A stretch of DNA of 64,000 nucleotides from Prosthecobacter sp. (GCA_030833205.1 JAURHS010000004.1:1-64000), one strand, 5' to 3'; shown: positions 42,273 through 53,296, numbered from the stretch's first letter. Notes: generated by a model not told the origin, from the letters alone. A program made the numbers and translations.

Positions 42273-44702
42273 TTACTTGCCATTGGCTTCCTGGCGAAGC
42301 TGCTCGAGGCGGGACAGGGGCTTGGGGGCGGCTGGTTTTGGAGCTTCCTTTTTTGTGTTGCTGGCCACCACGGCTGCCGGCTTGGCTGCAGGTGCCTTGC
42401 GCGGTGCGTCGATGCGCAGGATGGAACCGATGGCAATGCGGTGAGTGGTGGTTCCGCCAGCCACGGGCACATCCACGCTGACAAAGAGATTGCCTTGTTT
42501 GCCTACCGGTGACTTGGCAGTGGTCACCACCTTGAAGGTCACCTCCTTGGTTTCCTTGTTGATGGTGTTGGGCTGGATTTCAATGGTGTCCGGCACCCCG
42601 AGAACACGGGCCTGGGCATTGCCCTCAAAAGGCTTGAGGTGCTCAATCTTGGCCACCATGACCGTTTCCTTGCCCTGTTCGACTGCAGTGAGCGGGATGG
42701 CAGGAGCGGTGAGGTAGGCGCTATCGGTCTTGATTTCGCAGAAGGGGGAGGCGTTGTAGACTCGGCCCTTGCCCGCATCCGCCTCGCCCATCACCACAAA
42801 GTTGAAGGCTCCAGCAGCCACTGCGGAATTGGCGTCGAGTTGGAAGGTGCATTCAGTCGCGCTCTCGCCGATGGTCTGTTCACCAAGGGAGCTGATGCCC
42901 GGTGGTTTCCAGCTCATGAAGACACGAATGGCACCTTTGAACTCAGGCTTGCGCTTGGCCTGAACCTTCAGGAGCATGACACCGTTGGCCACCAATGGTA
43001 CGGCGGGTTTGACGATCTCCAGGCTGTATGGCGCCTCCTCAACCACCGCTACGGGGAGTTTGTCTTCGAACTCGGTGTAGTAAACGACATTGCCATTGCG
43101 GACGATGTCAAACTCCTGCCGCATGCGCCCCACGATTTTTTGTGCCGGGTCTACGGGCTTGAGCGTCACAGGAACCACGGCACCTCCCAAGGGCGCGTCG
43201 GCGGCGGCCTCAAAAAGCAGAGGCATTGAAGGCTGGTCCTTTGGGGCGAGGGTGGTGAGAAGTTTGACGCCTTGGGGCAGGTTGGGGGCGTCGAAGTTGA
43301 AGTCGCCACTGACATTGCTGCGGCTGAAGTTTTGCAGCAGGACCATGCGGCCACCGCGGGGAATGGCCATGAATTGGCGATACTGGGTATCGTTGACGGT
43401 GTACTGGGGCGAGGCAAAGGTCAGCATTGGCTGGCTGGCCACCAACTCCAGGCGATAGACAAAATTGGGGCCGCCGCGCTCCAGATGGTCAGTGACGCGG
43501 ATGGTGTAGAGGCCATCTGCCGGAGGGTTGATGGTTTGCTTGCTGTCAAGGCGGCGGCGACCGCCTCCGTCATCGTTGCCACCGAGGCTGCCTCCCTTTT
43601 CATTGTAGACATTCACCACGGTGTCCAAGGGTGAGCCCAGGCTCTGAGCGTAGGCTTGCAACACAACCTGCTGACCCTTTTTCAGCGGAACGGTGAAGTA
43701 GTCAATGTCGCCAGGTTTCTCGATGATGCCGTTGATGGCAATGGGCTCGCCTTTCTCGAGCTTGGTGGCCTTGGCCTGTTCGTCGTTGGGTTCGACTTCC
43801 AAGGCATTGTCGAAGTCCACCAAGCGGAATGGGTTGCCTGAGGGGGCGCTCTCCTGCGTCTTGGAAAGAATCATGTAGTTGGGGTCGGCCTCATTGGGCA
43901 GCTGGGACTCTTCCTCGAAACTGCCGTCCTTTTCGATGAAGCGCACCTTGGTCTTGCTGCCAACGCGTCCCCCCGCGGGGTAGACGACATCGGGGCGGCG
44001 AAAGCCGCCAACATGGAGGCGGTAAAAACTGTTGCCGCTGCCGCGGTAGGAGGATTCTCGGATCATGACATAGTGCTCGCCGTCATACTGTGCGACATAG
44101 GAGCAGTAGCCATCCTGGCGATGCAGGATGGTGTCATCGGAGAAGGCCTTCTCGAAGCGGTCCTTGTCAATGATGGCGATGTAAGGGTCGAAGACCGTGT
44201 AGCCAAGTCTCAGACCGTCGGCCTCCAAACTGATGCGCTGTCCTTTCTTGAGGTTGATTTTGTAGTAATCAACATCCTCGTTGAGCACCAGGCCTTCGAT
44301 GGTTTGATTCAGTGAGATGGGTTGCGCCGCCTCCATCTCGCTGTTGGGTTCCTTCTCTTCCACATTGGGGAAGGGACCAACAAAGATTTGGCGCACATGA
44401 GAGATTCCGCTCTTGGTGCGAATGCGCAGCAGGTGGTTGCCCAGCGGAACCTCCGGGGCGACACTCACGGTGAGTTCGACGCGGTTGTTCTCCACCTTCT
44501 GAACGCTTTTCTGCGTGATCCCAGGCGAGAAAAACATCAGGCTCTCAAAGTCACTGAGGCGGTTGCCCGTTACCGTGAGCTTCCACTCCGCGCCGCGCGG
44601 ACCGCCATTGGGGATGGTCGTGGAAAACTCCGGATAGGCCGCGTGGCTGAGGGAAGCGGCAGCAAGGAGGCTCAGGGAGAGGCTGCGGGGGAAGGGAATC
44701 AT
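42273..44702 (-). CDS. Exported pre-peptidase C-terminal (PPC) domain protein
   Basis: The 809-residue protein has a signal peptide (SLSLLAAASLSHAAYPEFST). At least two PPC-type beta-sandwich modules are visible: EPNSEMEAAQPISLNQTIEG ... VDYYKINLKKGQRISLEADG, and EPNDEQAKATKLEKGEPIAI ... IDYFTVPLKKGQQVVLQAYA. The rest is Ig-like beta structure with a Lys/Pro/Ala-rich tail. There is no peptidase domain. It is the first gene of a two-gene unit with the DUF1549/DUF1553 protein, a pairing I know from PVC genomes. It likely forms a periplasmic or surface partner of that cytochrome protein. Confidence 0.85.
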   Translation of the reverse strand: MIPFPRSLSLSLLAAASLSHAAYPEFSTTIPNGGPRGAEWKLTVTGNRLSDFESLMFFSPGITQKSVQKVENNRVELTVSVAPEVPLGNHLLRIRTKSGISHVRQIFVGPFPNVEEKEPNSEMEAAQPISLNQTIEGLVLNEDVDYYKINLKKGQRISLEADGLRLGYTVFDPYIAIIDKDRFEKAFSDDTILHRQDGYCSYVAQYDGEHYVMIRESSYRGSGNSFYRLHVGGFRRPDVVYPAGGRVGSKTKVRFIEKDGSFEEESQLPNEADPNYMILSKTQESAPSGNPFRLVDFDNALEVEPNDEQAKATKLEKGEPIAINGIIEKPGDIDYFTVPLKKGQQVVLQAYAQSLGSPLDTVVNVYNEKGGSLGGNDDGGGRRRLDSKQTINPPADGLYTIRVTDHLERGGPNFVYRLELVASQPMLTFASPQYTVNDTQYRQFMAIPRGGRMVLLQNFSRSNVSGDFNFDAPNLPQGVKLLTTLAPKDQPSMPLLFEAAADAPLGGAVVPVTLKPVDPAQKIVGRMRQEFDIVRNGNVVYYTEFEDKLPVAVVEEAPYSLEIVKPAVPLVANGVMLLKVQAKRKPEFKGAIRVFMSWKPPGISSLGEQTIGESATECTFQLDANSAVAAGAFNFVVMGEADAGKGRVYNASPFCEIKTDSAYLTAPAIPLTAVEQGKETVMVAKIEHLKPFEGNAQARVLGVPDTIEIQPNTINKETKEVTFKVVTTAKSPVGKQGNLFVSVDVPVAGGTTTHRIAIGSILRIDAPRKAPAAKPAAVVASNTKKEAPKPAAPKPLSRLEQLRQEANGK

Positions 44703-44842
44703 CTTGTTTGGGGATACGAATCAATTGGTCGGAAGTTTTCTGATTTGAACCAGCTTTTGCGCTTTGTTTGGGCGGCTCAGCGGCGGGCGATCTGGGGTCC
44801 GGCTCAGATTTCCTTGCTTTTTCTATTCTAAAGAATTCGTTT

Positions 44843-45547
44843 TCAACGAATCATGGAGTTTTTGCTGAGGAGCGAGGTTGACTCGTTGAGGTCGGCAAGA
44901 TTTTCCAGGCAACGCCAAGGCGCATGAAGCTCCAATTCGCTGCGGCTAAATTGCCCGGTGGCCACCGCGAGGCAGCGCGCGCCAATGGCTTTGGCGCAGG
45001 CAATGTCCTTTGGAGTGTCGCCGATGAGGATGACCTCGTCGGGGTGCAGCTCATGTCCGCATGCCTGAGACATGCGCCGCAGCGCAAAGGGGCCGAGATG
45101 ATTGCGGTCATCGGCGTCATCCCCGAAAGCGCCATCCGCAAAAAACGGGTGAATGCCGAATCGCTCCAGCTTGAGTTGGGCTGCGGCACGCACATTGCCG
45201 GTCAGCAGTCCGAGGTGCACCTGCGAATCCCGGCTGAGTTGCGCGAGAAGTTCGGGCACTCCATCGAGAAGGCGACCGGCAAAATCCTCAGCATGGAGGC
45301 GTCGCTTGAGGAAACCAAGGTAGAGCTGCAGAAACTCTGCCCTTGCTTCGGTGGTGAGGGCTTTTCCCACCGCGGAAAAGAGATCGCGCAGCACACCGCC
45401 ATCAGTGGCTCCGGCGAGCATGAGTGGCGGCAGATCCCGACGACTGCAGGCAAACATTGCCTCAGCAGCATCGAGAATGGAGGCACCGCCGGCACCGCCG
45501 GTGTCCAGCAGCGTGCCGTCAATATCGAATAAAAGGAATGTGGGCAT
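44843..45547 (-). CDS. HAD-family phosphatase (phosphoglycolate phosphatase-like)
   Basis: The 234-residue protein has the HAD motifs: nucleophile DIDGTLLDTGG, motif II LLTGN and motif III/IV LIGDTPKDIACAKAIGA. A helical cap lies between residues about 15 and 85, as in subclass I phosphatases such as Gph. The substrate is probably a small phosphorylated metabolite; phosphoglycolate is a guess from similarity. It stands between the PPC gene and the SWIB gene on the same strand, separated from SWIB by a terminator. Confidence 0.88.
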   Translation of the reverse strand: MPTFLLFDIDGTLLDTGGAGGASILDAAEAMFACSRRDLPPLMLAGATDGGVLRDLFSAVGKALTTEARAEFLQLYLGFLKRRLHAEDFAGRLLDGVPELLAQLSRDSQVHLGLLTGNVRAAAQLKLERFGIHPFFADGAFGDDADDRNHLGPFALRRMSQACGHELHPDEVILIGDTPKDIACAKAIGARCLAVATGQFSRSELELHAPWRCLENLADLNESTSLLSKNSMIR

Positions 45548-45563
45548 GAGTGGAGGACAAAAA

Positions 45564-45596
45564 ACAACCCCTGCCTCAAAGGAGGACAGGGGTTGT
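45564..45596 (-). terminator. Intrinsic terminator of the SWIB gene
   Basis: ACAACCCCTG pairs with CAGGGGTTGT (10 perfect pairs, 13-base loop region with some extra pairing). On the minus strand it is followed by a run of T (TTTTTTGTCC). It lies just after the SWIB stop at 45617. Confidence 0.85.
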
Positions 45597-45616
45597 CCAA
45601 AAGACAGCGATTGGTC

Positions 45617-45889
45617 TTACTTCACATGGTTGCTGACATACTTCGCCAGTTCAAACATGGTCGCTGAGGACTTGCCGTCAAACAACGCCTTGAGCTTGTC
45701 GTCAGCATTGATGTTGCGCTTGTTCTTGGCGTCCTGGAGACCATTCTTCTTGATGTAGTCCCAGATTTTCTTGGTGATGGCGCTGCGGGGTTGTGCAGTG
45801 CTGCCAACGACTGCAGCCAGAACGGCGTCAGGCTGCACGGGTTTCATGAGGGCGGGATTAGCTTTGCGTTGAGCGACTTTTTTGGCCAT
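45617..45889 (-). CDS. SWIB/MDM2 domain protein
   Basis: This small basic protein of 90 residues carries a complete SWIB domain (LAAVVGSTAQPRSAITKKIW, DYIKKNGLQD, NADDKLKALF). Bacterial SWIB proteins are best known from Chlamydiae and other PVC members and are thought to bind DNA or chromatin-like complexes. Here it is free-standing, not fused to a topoisomerase. It has its own terminator and is divergent from purK across a spacer of about 220 bases. Confidence 0.93.
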   Translation of the reverse strand: MAKKVAQRKANPALMKPVQPDAVLAAVVGSTAQPRSAITKKIWDYIKKNGLQDAKNKRNINADDKLKALFDGKSSATMFELAKYVSNHVK

Positions 45890-46106
45890 AGGCAGGCATG
45901 CTGACAGTTTCCTCCTCTGTGGTCAACAGCCTGTTGCGGAAAAAACAATGGAGTTCGGCGTATGGTGAGTCAGTCTCGCGGTTCGCTGCATTTCGCAGCA
46001 TTTCGCGTTGCTTTTAAGGAATCTTGAACTTCGGCCTCCACAAGCATTCCTGCAGTCGCCGCGAGTTGGACTTGCCTTCTCGTCATTCATCAGACAGGAA
46101 GTGCCC

Positions 46107-47258
46107 ATGCCTGACCTTGCCCCCATTCTGCCGCCAGCAACCCTGGGAGTTCTTGGCGGCGGGCAGTTGGGGCGCATGTTCGCCATCGAGGCCAGGCGTT
46201 GCGGCTATCGTGTGGCAATCTACACCGACGAGCCCAAGGGAAGCCCGGCAGGGCAGGTGGCAGATTTGGAGTTCAACGGCGCCTACGACAACGAGGCATT
46301 GCTTCATGCATTTCTGGACGAGGTTTCAGTCGTCACTGTGGAGTTCGAAAACATCCCCGAGAACTGCCTGAGGATTGCGGAGGCTCGCAGGCCGCTGCGC
46401 CCAGGATTGCGGGCGATTCACACCACACAGCACCGCCAGCGTGAGAAGGAGTTTTTGCGCGCCAACGGCATCGAGTGCGCGCCGTTTTGCATCGTCAGTG
46501 ACGAGCTTGGCCTTCGGCAGGCGGTGGCTGAGTTGGGGCTGCCATGTGTGGTCAAGACTGCGGCCTTCGGCTATGATGGCAAGGGTCAGTCCAAGGTGGA
46601 GCAGGGCAGTGATTTGGGGCAGGTGTGGAGCGGGTTTGAGGGGCGTTCTGCGGTGGTGGAGCAGTGGGTGCCTTTTGTGTGCGAGATCTCCGTGGTTGGC
46701 GCTCGTGCCGTGGACGGGAGCCTTGCTGTGCACGGCGTGATTGAAAACCAGCATCTGCATCACATTCTCGATCTCAGCCTCGTGCCCGCTCGGGTTGGTG
46801 CCGAAGTTGCCCAGCAGGCCCTGGCGCTATGGCGCGCGGTTGCCGAGGCTCTCGACTATGTGGGAACATTGGCGGTGGAGATGTTCGTGACGGCCGGGGG
46901 AAGGGTATTGGTCAATGAGGTGGCGCCGCGCCCACACAACAGCGGTCACTTCAGCATTGATGCCTGTCTGGCGAGCCAGTTCGGCCTGCAGTTGCGTGCC
47001 ATTTGCGGCTTGGCCTTGGCGGACGCTTCGCCCCACAGTGCCTCAGTGATGATCAATTTGCTGGGCGATGTGTGGCCCGATGGCAACGAGCCAGACTGGG
47101 CTGCGGTGCTCAATCAGCCCTGGGCCAGGCTGCATCTTTATGGCAAGGCGCACCCCAGGGCGAGACGCAAGATGGGGCACATCACCGTGTTGGGGGAGGA
47201 TTTGCCTCAGGCTCTGGAGCGGGCACAGGCCATCAAGCGCTCGCTTGGCATGCCCTGA
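46107..47258 (+). CDS. purK: 5-(carboxyamino)imidazole ribonucleotide synthase
   Basis: The ATG at 46107 (MPDLAPILPPATLGVLGGG) gives 383 residues and has a Shine-Dalgarno-like AGGAAG five bases upstream, one of the few clear ones in the window. ATP-grasp landmarks include GGGQLGRMFAIEA, VVKTAAFGYDGKGQSKV and EVAPRPHNSGHFSIDACLAS. PurK carboxylates AIR with ATP and bicarbonate for PurE; no purE is adjacent. The upstream region contains a short tandem repeat (GCATTTCGC twice, ten bases apart). Confidence 0.95.
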   Translation: MPDLAPILPPATLGVLGGGQLGRMFAIEARRCGYRVAIYTDEPKGSPAGQVADLEFNGAYDNEALLHAFLDEVSVVTVEFENIPENCLRIAEARRPLRPGLRAIHTTQHRQREKEFLRANGIECAPFCIVSDELGLRQAVAELGLPCVVKTAAFGYDGKGQSKVEQGSDLGQVWSGFEGRSAVVEQWVPFVCEISVVGARAVDGSLAVHGVIENQHLHHILDLSLVPARVGAEVAQQALALWRAVAEALDYVGTLAVEMFVTAGGRVLVNEVAPRPHNSGHFSIDACLASQFGLQLRAICGLALADASPHSASVMINLLGDVWPDGNEPDWAAVLNQPWARLHLYGKAHPRARRKMGHITVLGEDLPQALERAQAIKRSLGMP

Positions 47259-47403
47259 AGCCAAACAGGGTGGGCAAAACGACTCAACATCAACGAGCTG
47301 AAAGGGGGGCGGCAGGGGTTGGCTGGCCTTGGTTTTTAGCCTTGCCAGCGCCGCGACCTGAGCTAACCTCAGGCTCGTTTCCTCGCAACCCCTTTTACCC
47401 TTC

Positions 47404-48012
47404 ATGGACAAACGCAAAAAGAAGAGCGCCAAGAACGCCGGCAAATCTGCCGCCCCAAAGCCAAGTCAATCTGTCGCAGCCGCGGCAAAGCCCAGTGCCA
47501 AGGGTGAGGGGGTCTTCGACCTGGCTCAATTGCGTGAGCTGGTGTCCCTGATGTCCCAGAACGACCTGTCGCTGGTCAATCTCGAGCAAGCCGGCGTGAA
47601 GCTTGAATTGCGCCGAGGCGCGGATGCCCAAGCCCTCGGGGCCCTGCTCTCGCGTCTGCCGATGAGCATGCCTGCAGCCCCTGTGGCGCTTTCCGCCCCT
47701 GCGGCCGCGGTCGCCGCTCCTGCGGCGGCACCTGTCGCGGCCCCCGCTCCGGCTCCAGCTGCGGACGGCCCTGCGGGACCGTGCATCAACAGTCCGATGG
47801 TGGGCACCTTCTACCGTTCCTCGTCGCCTGGCGAGAAGGCTTTCATCAGCGTCGGCGACAGCGTGGACGAGAACACCACAGTTTGCATCATTGAGGCAAT
47901 GAAGGTGATGAATGAAATCAAGGCGGAGGCTCGTGGGGTGGTGACTCGCGTGCTCGCCGAGGATGGAAAGCCTGTGCAGTACGGGCAGCCCCTGTTTGAA
48001 CTCAAGGCCTGA
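47404..48012 (+). CDS. accB: Biotin carboxyl carrier protein of acetyl-CoA carboxylase
   Basis: The 202-residue protein has a Lys/Ala-rich start, a helical segment (QLRELVSLMSQNDLSLVNLE) as in AccB, an Ala/Pro linker and a C-terminal biotinyl domain. The biotin-accepting Lys is at about residue 167 in IIEAMKVMNEI. It carries the carboxyl group between AccC and AccAD. It is followed by accC after a spacer of about 110 bases. Confidence 0.96.
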   Translation: MDKRKKKSAKNAGKSAAPKPSQSVAAAAKPSAKGEGVFDLAQLRELVSLMSQNDLSLVNLEQAGVKLELRRGADAQALGALLSRLPMSMPAAPVALSAPAAAVAAPAAAPVAAPAPAPAADGPAGPCINSPMVGTFYRSSSPGEKAFISVGDSVDENTTVCIIEAMKVMNEIKAEARGVVTRVLAEDGKPVQYGQPLFELKA

Positions 48013-48120
48013 TGCGGGGCACGATTTGCCTGGTGAGCCGTTTGTTCCGATTTTTTGTGCAGCATCCCAGCCGCCCCGAGGGGGGCTGCGGAGCGCACCC
48101 CAACACAACCCCCTAGCTTC

Positions 48121-49482
48121 ATGTTCAAGAAAGTCCTGGTCGCCAATCGCGGTGAGATCGCCGTTCGCATCATCCGAGCCTGCAAGGAGTTGGATGTCAA
48201 AACCGTCGCGGTCTACTCCGAGGCCGATGTGGATTCCATGCATGTGCATCTCGCCGATGAGGCCATCTGCATCGGGCCTGGGCCCAGCACTGAGAGTTAC
48301 CTGAAGATCTCGCGCATCATCAGCGCTGCAGAGATTGCCAATGTTGACGCCATTCACCCGGGCTACGGCTTTCTCTCCGAGAAGGAGGAGTTCGCCGAGA
48401 TCTGCCAGCAATGCAAAATCAAGTTCATCGGGCCCAGCGCAAGGGTGATCTCGATGATGGGTGACAAAAACACCGCCAGGGCAACGGCCAGGGCTGCAGG
48501 GGTCCCCGTTACCCCTGGCTCCGATGGAATCATCGAAAATGAGGAACAGGCGTTGGAGTGGGCCAGGCGCATTGGCTACCCTGTCATCATCAAGGCCACC
48601 GCAGGCGGCGGTGGACGCGGCATGCGTCCCGTACTCAACGAGGCCACTCTGATCTCCAGCTTCCAGGCAGCCAGCCTTGAGGCTCTCAAGTGCTTCGGTG
48701 ATGGCTCGATGTACATGGAGAAGTTGGTGGAAAAGCCCCACCACATTGAGTTTCAGGTGGTGGCCGACTCCCACGGCAATGTGGTGCATCTCGGAGAGCG
48801 TGATTGCTCGATGCAACGGCGCAATCAGAAGATCATCGAGGAGTGCCCAAGCCCCAAGATTAGCGACGCTTTGCGCAAGAAGATGGGGGACGCCACGGTC
48901 AAGCTCTGCCGCGAAATCGGATATGAGAACTGCGGTACGATCGAATTTTTGGTCGATAACAACCGGCGCGATTTCTACTTCATGGAGATGAACACCCGGA
49001 TTCAGGTGGAGCATCCCATCACCGAAGAGGTTTACGGCTGCGACCTGATCAAGGAGCAGATCCGCATCGCTGCTGGGTTGCCACTGAGTGAGCATGTGCT
49101 CAAGGCAAGGGCCCGTGGTCACAGCATCGAGTGCCGCATCAACGCCGAGGACCCTGCGCGCAATTTCGCCCCCAGCCCTGGCAAGATCAATCTTTGGTAC
49201 ACCAGCGGCGGTCGTGGCGTTCGGGTGGATACCCATGTGTATTCTGGTTATGAGGTGCCCCCTTACTACGATTCGATGATCGCAAAGCTCATCGTCACGG
49301 GTGCAACGCGCGACATCGCCATTCGCCGCATGCGCCGAGCGCTTGGGGAGTTCACTGTTGAGGGCATCAAGACCACCATTCCCCTTCAGTCGAAGGTACT
49401 GACCACCAGCGACTTTCAGAACGCCCAGTATGACATCACCTGGGTGGAGAACTTCCTTCGCCAAGAGGGCATGAAGTCCTGA
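48121..49482 (+). CDS. accC: Biotin carboxylase subunit of acetyl-CoA carboxylase
   Basis: The ATG at 48121 ([20 protein letters not shown]) gives 453 residues; the longer track frame begins in the spacer. The biotin-carboxylase domains are intact: [12 protein letters not shown], the Gly-rich loop [27 protein letters not shown] and [20 protein letters not shown]. It carboxylates the biotin of AccB using ATP and bicarbonate. It is in an operon with accB, while accD lies elsewhere in the window. Confidence 0.97.
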   Translation: MFKKVLVANRGEIAVRIIRACKELDVKTVAVYSEADVDSMHVHLADEAICIGPGPSTESYLKISRIISAAEIANVDAIHPGYGFLSEKEEFAEICQQCKIKFIGPSARVISMMGDKNTARATARAAGVPVTPGSDGIIENEEQALEWARRIGYPVIIKATAGGGGRGMRPVLNEATLISSFQAASLEALKCFGDGSMYMEKLVEKPHHIEFQVVADSHGNVVHLGERDCSMQRRNQKIIEECPSPKISDALRKKMGDATVKLCREIGYENCGTIEFLVDNNRRDFYFMEMNTRIQVEHPITEEVYGCDLIKEQIRIAAGLPLSEHVLKARARGHSIECRINAEDPARNFAPSPGKINLWYTSGGRGVRVDTHVYSGYEVPPYYDSMIAKLIVTGATRDIAIRRMRRALGEFTVEGIKTTIPLQSKVLTTSDFQNAQYDITWVENFLRQEGMKS

Positions 49483-49508
49483 CGGCCGTGGGCTTGGGGG
49501 CGGGGTGA

Positions 49509-50180
49509 CTAGCCACGAGCGGCCCGTGTCCTGACTGTTTGGCGGCTTGGACTGCGTTGACCGGCCACTTGGGGGCGTGCCGCTGGCATTTGCGCTGGCG
49601 GCGGGTGAATCTCTCCTTTTGGCAGCCCCCGTTTGGTGACATACACATCGTCTCCGATGCGCAGGCTGTTGAACAACTCAACGACATCGCGCATCCCCAT
49701 GCGGATGCAGCCGTAGCTCACGGGTTTGCCAAGATTGCGCTCTTCAGTGGTGCCGTGAATGTAGATGTAACGACGCTTGGCGTTGCGGTTGCCGCGCTCC
49801 TGGCCATCCAGCCAGAGAATCCGGGAGACAATGGGGTCGCGCCCGGGCGCATCGGGGCGCAGCACTTCGCCGTTCCAGCGGCGGCTTTTGAGCACGGCGC
49901 CCGATGGCAGGCCATGCCCGATTTTGGCGATGACTTCATGGCGTCCAAGCGGCGTGCGATAGCTGTTGAGGGCATCTCCGAGACCAAATTTGGAGGTGGA
50001 GATATTGTAGGTCTTCTCAAGCACACCATTGCGGTCATAGACGCCGAGACGCTGGTCGCCGACGCTGACCACCACTCTGCTTCGAGGAATCGGTCCGCTG
50101 CAGCAGCAGAGCAACGACAGGCTCAGGAAGCCGAGGAACCTGAGGTGCGCCAGAATTGACAAGGCGGGACGAGGCGTCAT
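49509..50180 (-). CDS. L,D-transpeptidase (YkuD domain), probable lipoprotein
   Basis: I take the ATG at 50180 (MTPRPALSILAHLRFLGFL), giving 223 residues; upstream residues in the track are not conserved. A hydrophobic segment ending in LLCCCSG looks like a lipoprotein signal. The YkuD active site is present as IYIHGTTEERNLGKPVSYGC followed by IRM, with the catalytic Cys in SYGCIRM (usually SHGCIRM). Such enzymes make 3-3 cross-links in peptidoglycan or anchor proteins to it. The C-terminal tail is Pro/Arg-rich. It converges with accC. Confidence 0.9.
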   Translation of the reverse strand: MTPRPALSILAHLRFLGFLSLSLLCCCSGPIPRSRVVVSVGDQRLGVYDRNGVLEKTYNISTSKFGLGDALNSYRTPLGRHEVIAKIGHGLPSGAVLKSRRWNGEVLRPDAPGRDPIVSRILWLDGQERGNRNAKRRYIYIHGTTEERNLGKPVSYGCIRMGMRDVVELFNSLRIGDDVYVTKRGLPKGEIHPPPAQMPAARPQVAGQRSPSRQTVRTRAARG

Positions 50181-50289
50181 GGCAGGGCTGAGTGGCGTTG
50201 AGCATAGCCAACGCGTCCTGACGCGCAACCTCAGGCGCGTCAACAACTGCAGATTCCAATGCCAGCCCCAAACTGTGGAGGTTTTGGGC

Positions 50290-51648
50290 TCAACCGTAGG
50301 AGGACTCCACACGCTTGGCGACATCACGGTAGCCGTAGTCGGCGTTGTAGATTTCCTTGAGGGCTTCAAGGCTGCCTGCGTTGTCTCCCATCTTCTCACA
50401 AACCAAGGCCAGTTCGTAGAGGACCTCCTTCTTGGTGGTGTCCATGACGGTGAGCTCCTTGTTGGCGTCGGAGAGTGAGCTGCGAGCAAGGTCGTTCATG
50501 TTTTTGCGTTCAAAGCAGCGACCCAGCAACAACATCGCCTTGATGCGAATGTGGGGGTTGGCTTTGGCCTGTTGAAGCTCGGGGATGGCTTCGGTGAACA
50601 TGCCCGCGGTGAAGTAAGCCTGACCGAGTTCGAAGCGCAGCGTTTTGTCCGTGGGATTGCGTTCGACGCGCTGCCTGGCCTCCTGAATCATGGATTCTCC
50701 ACGGTTGCGTTTGGCCTGCGCGAGATTTTCGCGCTGTTGGCCGGCGTCAGGGCTGTCAGGGTTTGCCGCAAGCCAGCTTTCAAGCTGTTCGATGTATTGG
50801 TCCTGACTGCGGTCGCGCAGAGTCTCCACCCTTCGTTGCAGCGCAGCGTCCGCAGAGTTCAGGCTCAGGGCGTACTCGCTAAAAGACAGGGCGTTGGCCA
50901 AATCGCCGAGTTCCTCGTAGAGCTGGGCGATGGCTTTGACATGGTTGAGGTTGGACGGTTCCTGCTGGTACTTGGCAGCAAAGCGTTGCAGCAAATCCTC
51001 TGTTTGTTCGCGGGTGCGTCCCTGACGGTTGAGCATTTCCAGCTCGTTTTGCTCGTCGAGATTTTTGACCGCGCTCTTGAAGTCGCCGCCCCAGCCCTGA
51101 CGGAGAATGGAGGCCCTCGCCGAGGCGTCCTTCTCACCCTTGATGGCCACCATGTCGCGCGGGTCCACATCCGCGATGGCGCGGTAGACTTTGGCTGCAT
51201 TTTCTGGCTGCTCATAGGTCATGTAGTGGCTCGCCAACTGGTGCATCAGCTTGGTGTTGGTGGGCTGGGCCATGCGCATGGTTTCCAGCGCAAAGGCGGC
51301 CAGGTCATGATACTGCACCTTTTGCGCCAGATCGTAGAGTTGCTGGTTGCCGCTGGTGCTGAATGGGTCCTTGAGGAAGACTTTCTCCTCGAGATCTGCG
51401 ATGGCCTCCCAGGGGTCCTTCTTGGCAAACAACCCGCCGCCGCCCAGCGAAAACTTTTTGCCGTGACCAGCCATTTCACCCTCAGCGCGGCGCAGAGCCT
51501 TGCGGCCGTCGAGGAAGGTGGGGGCCTCCTTGACGATGGGCAGAATCAGGCTTGCGGCGTATTCCCAGTTCTTTTGCTCAATGGCGAGCAGACCTTTCTT
51601 CCAAAGGGTAAGGTGACGCGGTTCAAGTTGGGCTTCAGTGACGGTCAT
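50290..51648 (-). CDS. Tetratricopeptide repeat protein
   Basis: The 452-residue, mostly helical protein has TPR-like pairs, clearest in the second half (ELGDLANALSFSEYALSLNS, FELGQAYFTAGMFTEAIPEL, ALVCEKMGDNAGSLEALKEI). It also has an N-terminal block (HLTLWKKGLLAIEQKNWEYA). No signal peptide or enzymatic motif is seen, so it is probably a cytoplasmic adaptor. It is downstream of a small membrane protein by 10 bases, and both are downstream of murA. Confidence 0.85.
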   Translation of the reverse strand: MTVTEAQLEPRHLTLWKKGLLAIEQKNWEYAASLILPIVKEAPTFLDGRKALRRAEGEMAGHGKKFSLGGGGLFAKKDPWEAIADLEEKVFLKDPFSTSGNQQLYDLAQKVQYHDLAAFALETMRMAQPTNTKLMHQLASHYMTYEQPENAAKVYRAIADVDPRDMVAIKGEKDASARASILRQGWGGDFKSAVKNLDEQNELEMLNRQGRTREQTEDLLQRFAAKYQQEPSNLNHVKAIAQLYEELGDLANALSFSEYALSLNSADAALQRRVETLRDRSQDQYIEQLESWLAANPDSPDAGQQRENLAQAKRNRGESMIQEARQRVERNPTDKTLRFELGQAYFTAGMFTEAIPELQQAKANPHIRIKAMLLLGRCFERKNMNDLARSSLSDANKELTVMDTTKKEVLYELALVCEKMGDNAGSLEALKEIYNADYGYRDVAKRVESSYG

Positions 51649-51658
51649 GGCAGGTGTT

Positions 51659-51877
51659 TTATTTGGGGGGGAGAGTCGCTGGTGCAGTCGCGGGGTTGCT
51701 TGCGGGAGCGGAGCCCGGCGCGCTGAGCTGAGGCTTGCCTTGAGTCAGGGCGGCCCACTCTTGACGCAGGCCACGCCCGAAGGCTTCAAGGCTGAAACCG
51801 TATTCAAAGAGAATCATCCACACGAGCGTGGCCGCCACGAAGGCAAGCAACCAGAGGATTTTGGCGAACAGACGCAT
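51659..51877 (-). CDS. Small single-helix membrane protein, unknown function
   Basis: The 72-residue protein has one N-terminal membrane helix (FAKILWLLAFVAATLVWMIL), a short amphipathic part and an Ala/Pro-rich tail (SAPGSAPASNPATAPATLPP). I do not recognise a family. It is translated just upstream of the TPR protein on the same strand and could anchor it to the membrane. Its length, codon pattern and position between two real genes support it being coding. Confidence 0.65.
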   Translation of the reverse strand: MRLFAKILWLLAFVAATLVWMILFEYGFSLEAFGRGLRQEWAALTQGKPQLSAPGSAPASNPATAPATLPPK

Positions 51878-51942
51878 GGGGGATACTTTTTTAGGGTAAA
51901 AAGAGGGGGCGAGTCCAGTCCGATTGTTGGGCCTCTTGCGCC

Positions 51943-53205
<1,263 letters not shown>

Positions 53206-53296
53206 GAACGATGCCGTCATGGGCTCTGATGCGCGGTCTGGCAAGCTCGAAGATGCGGCCAATTGAGGTGGGGCCAACCGATGGCTGCGGGTTGCC

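Noticed and set aside
47395-49464. 689-residue minus-strand ORF
   Set aside because: It lies opposite accB and accC, both strongly recognised. Its His/Gly-rich composition is typical of a shadow.
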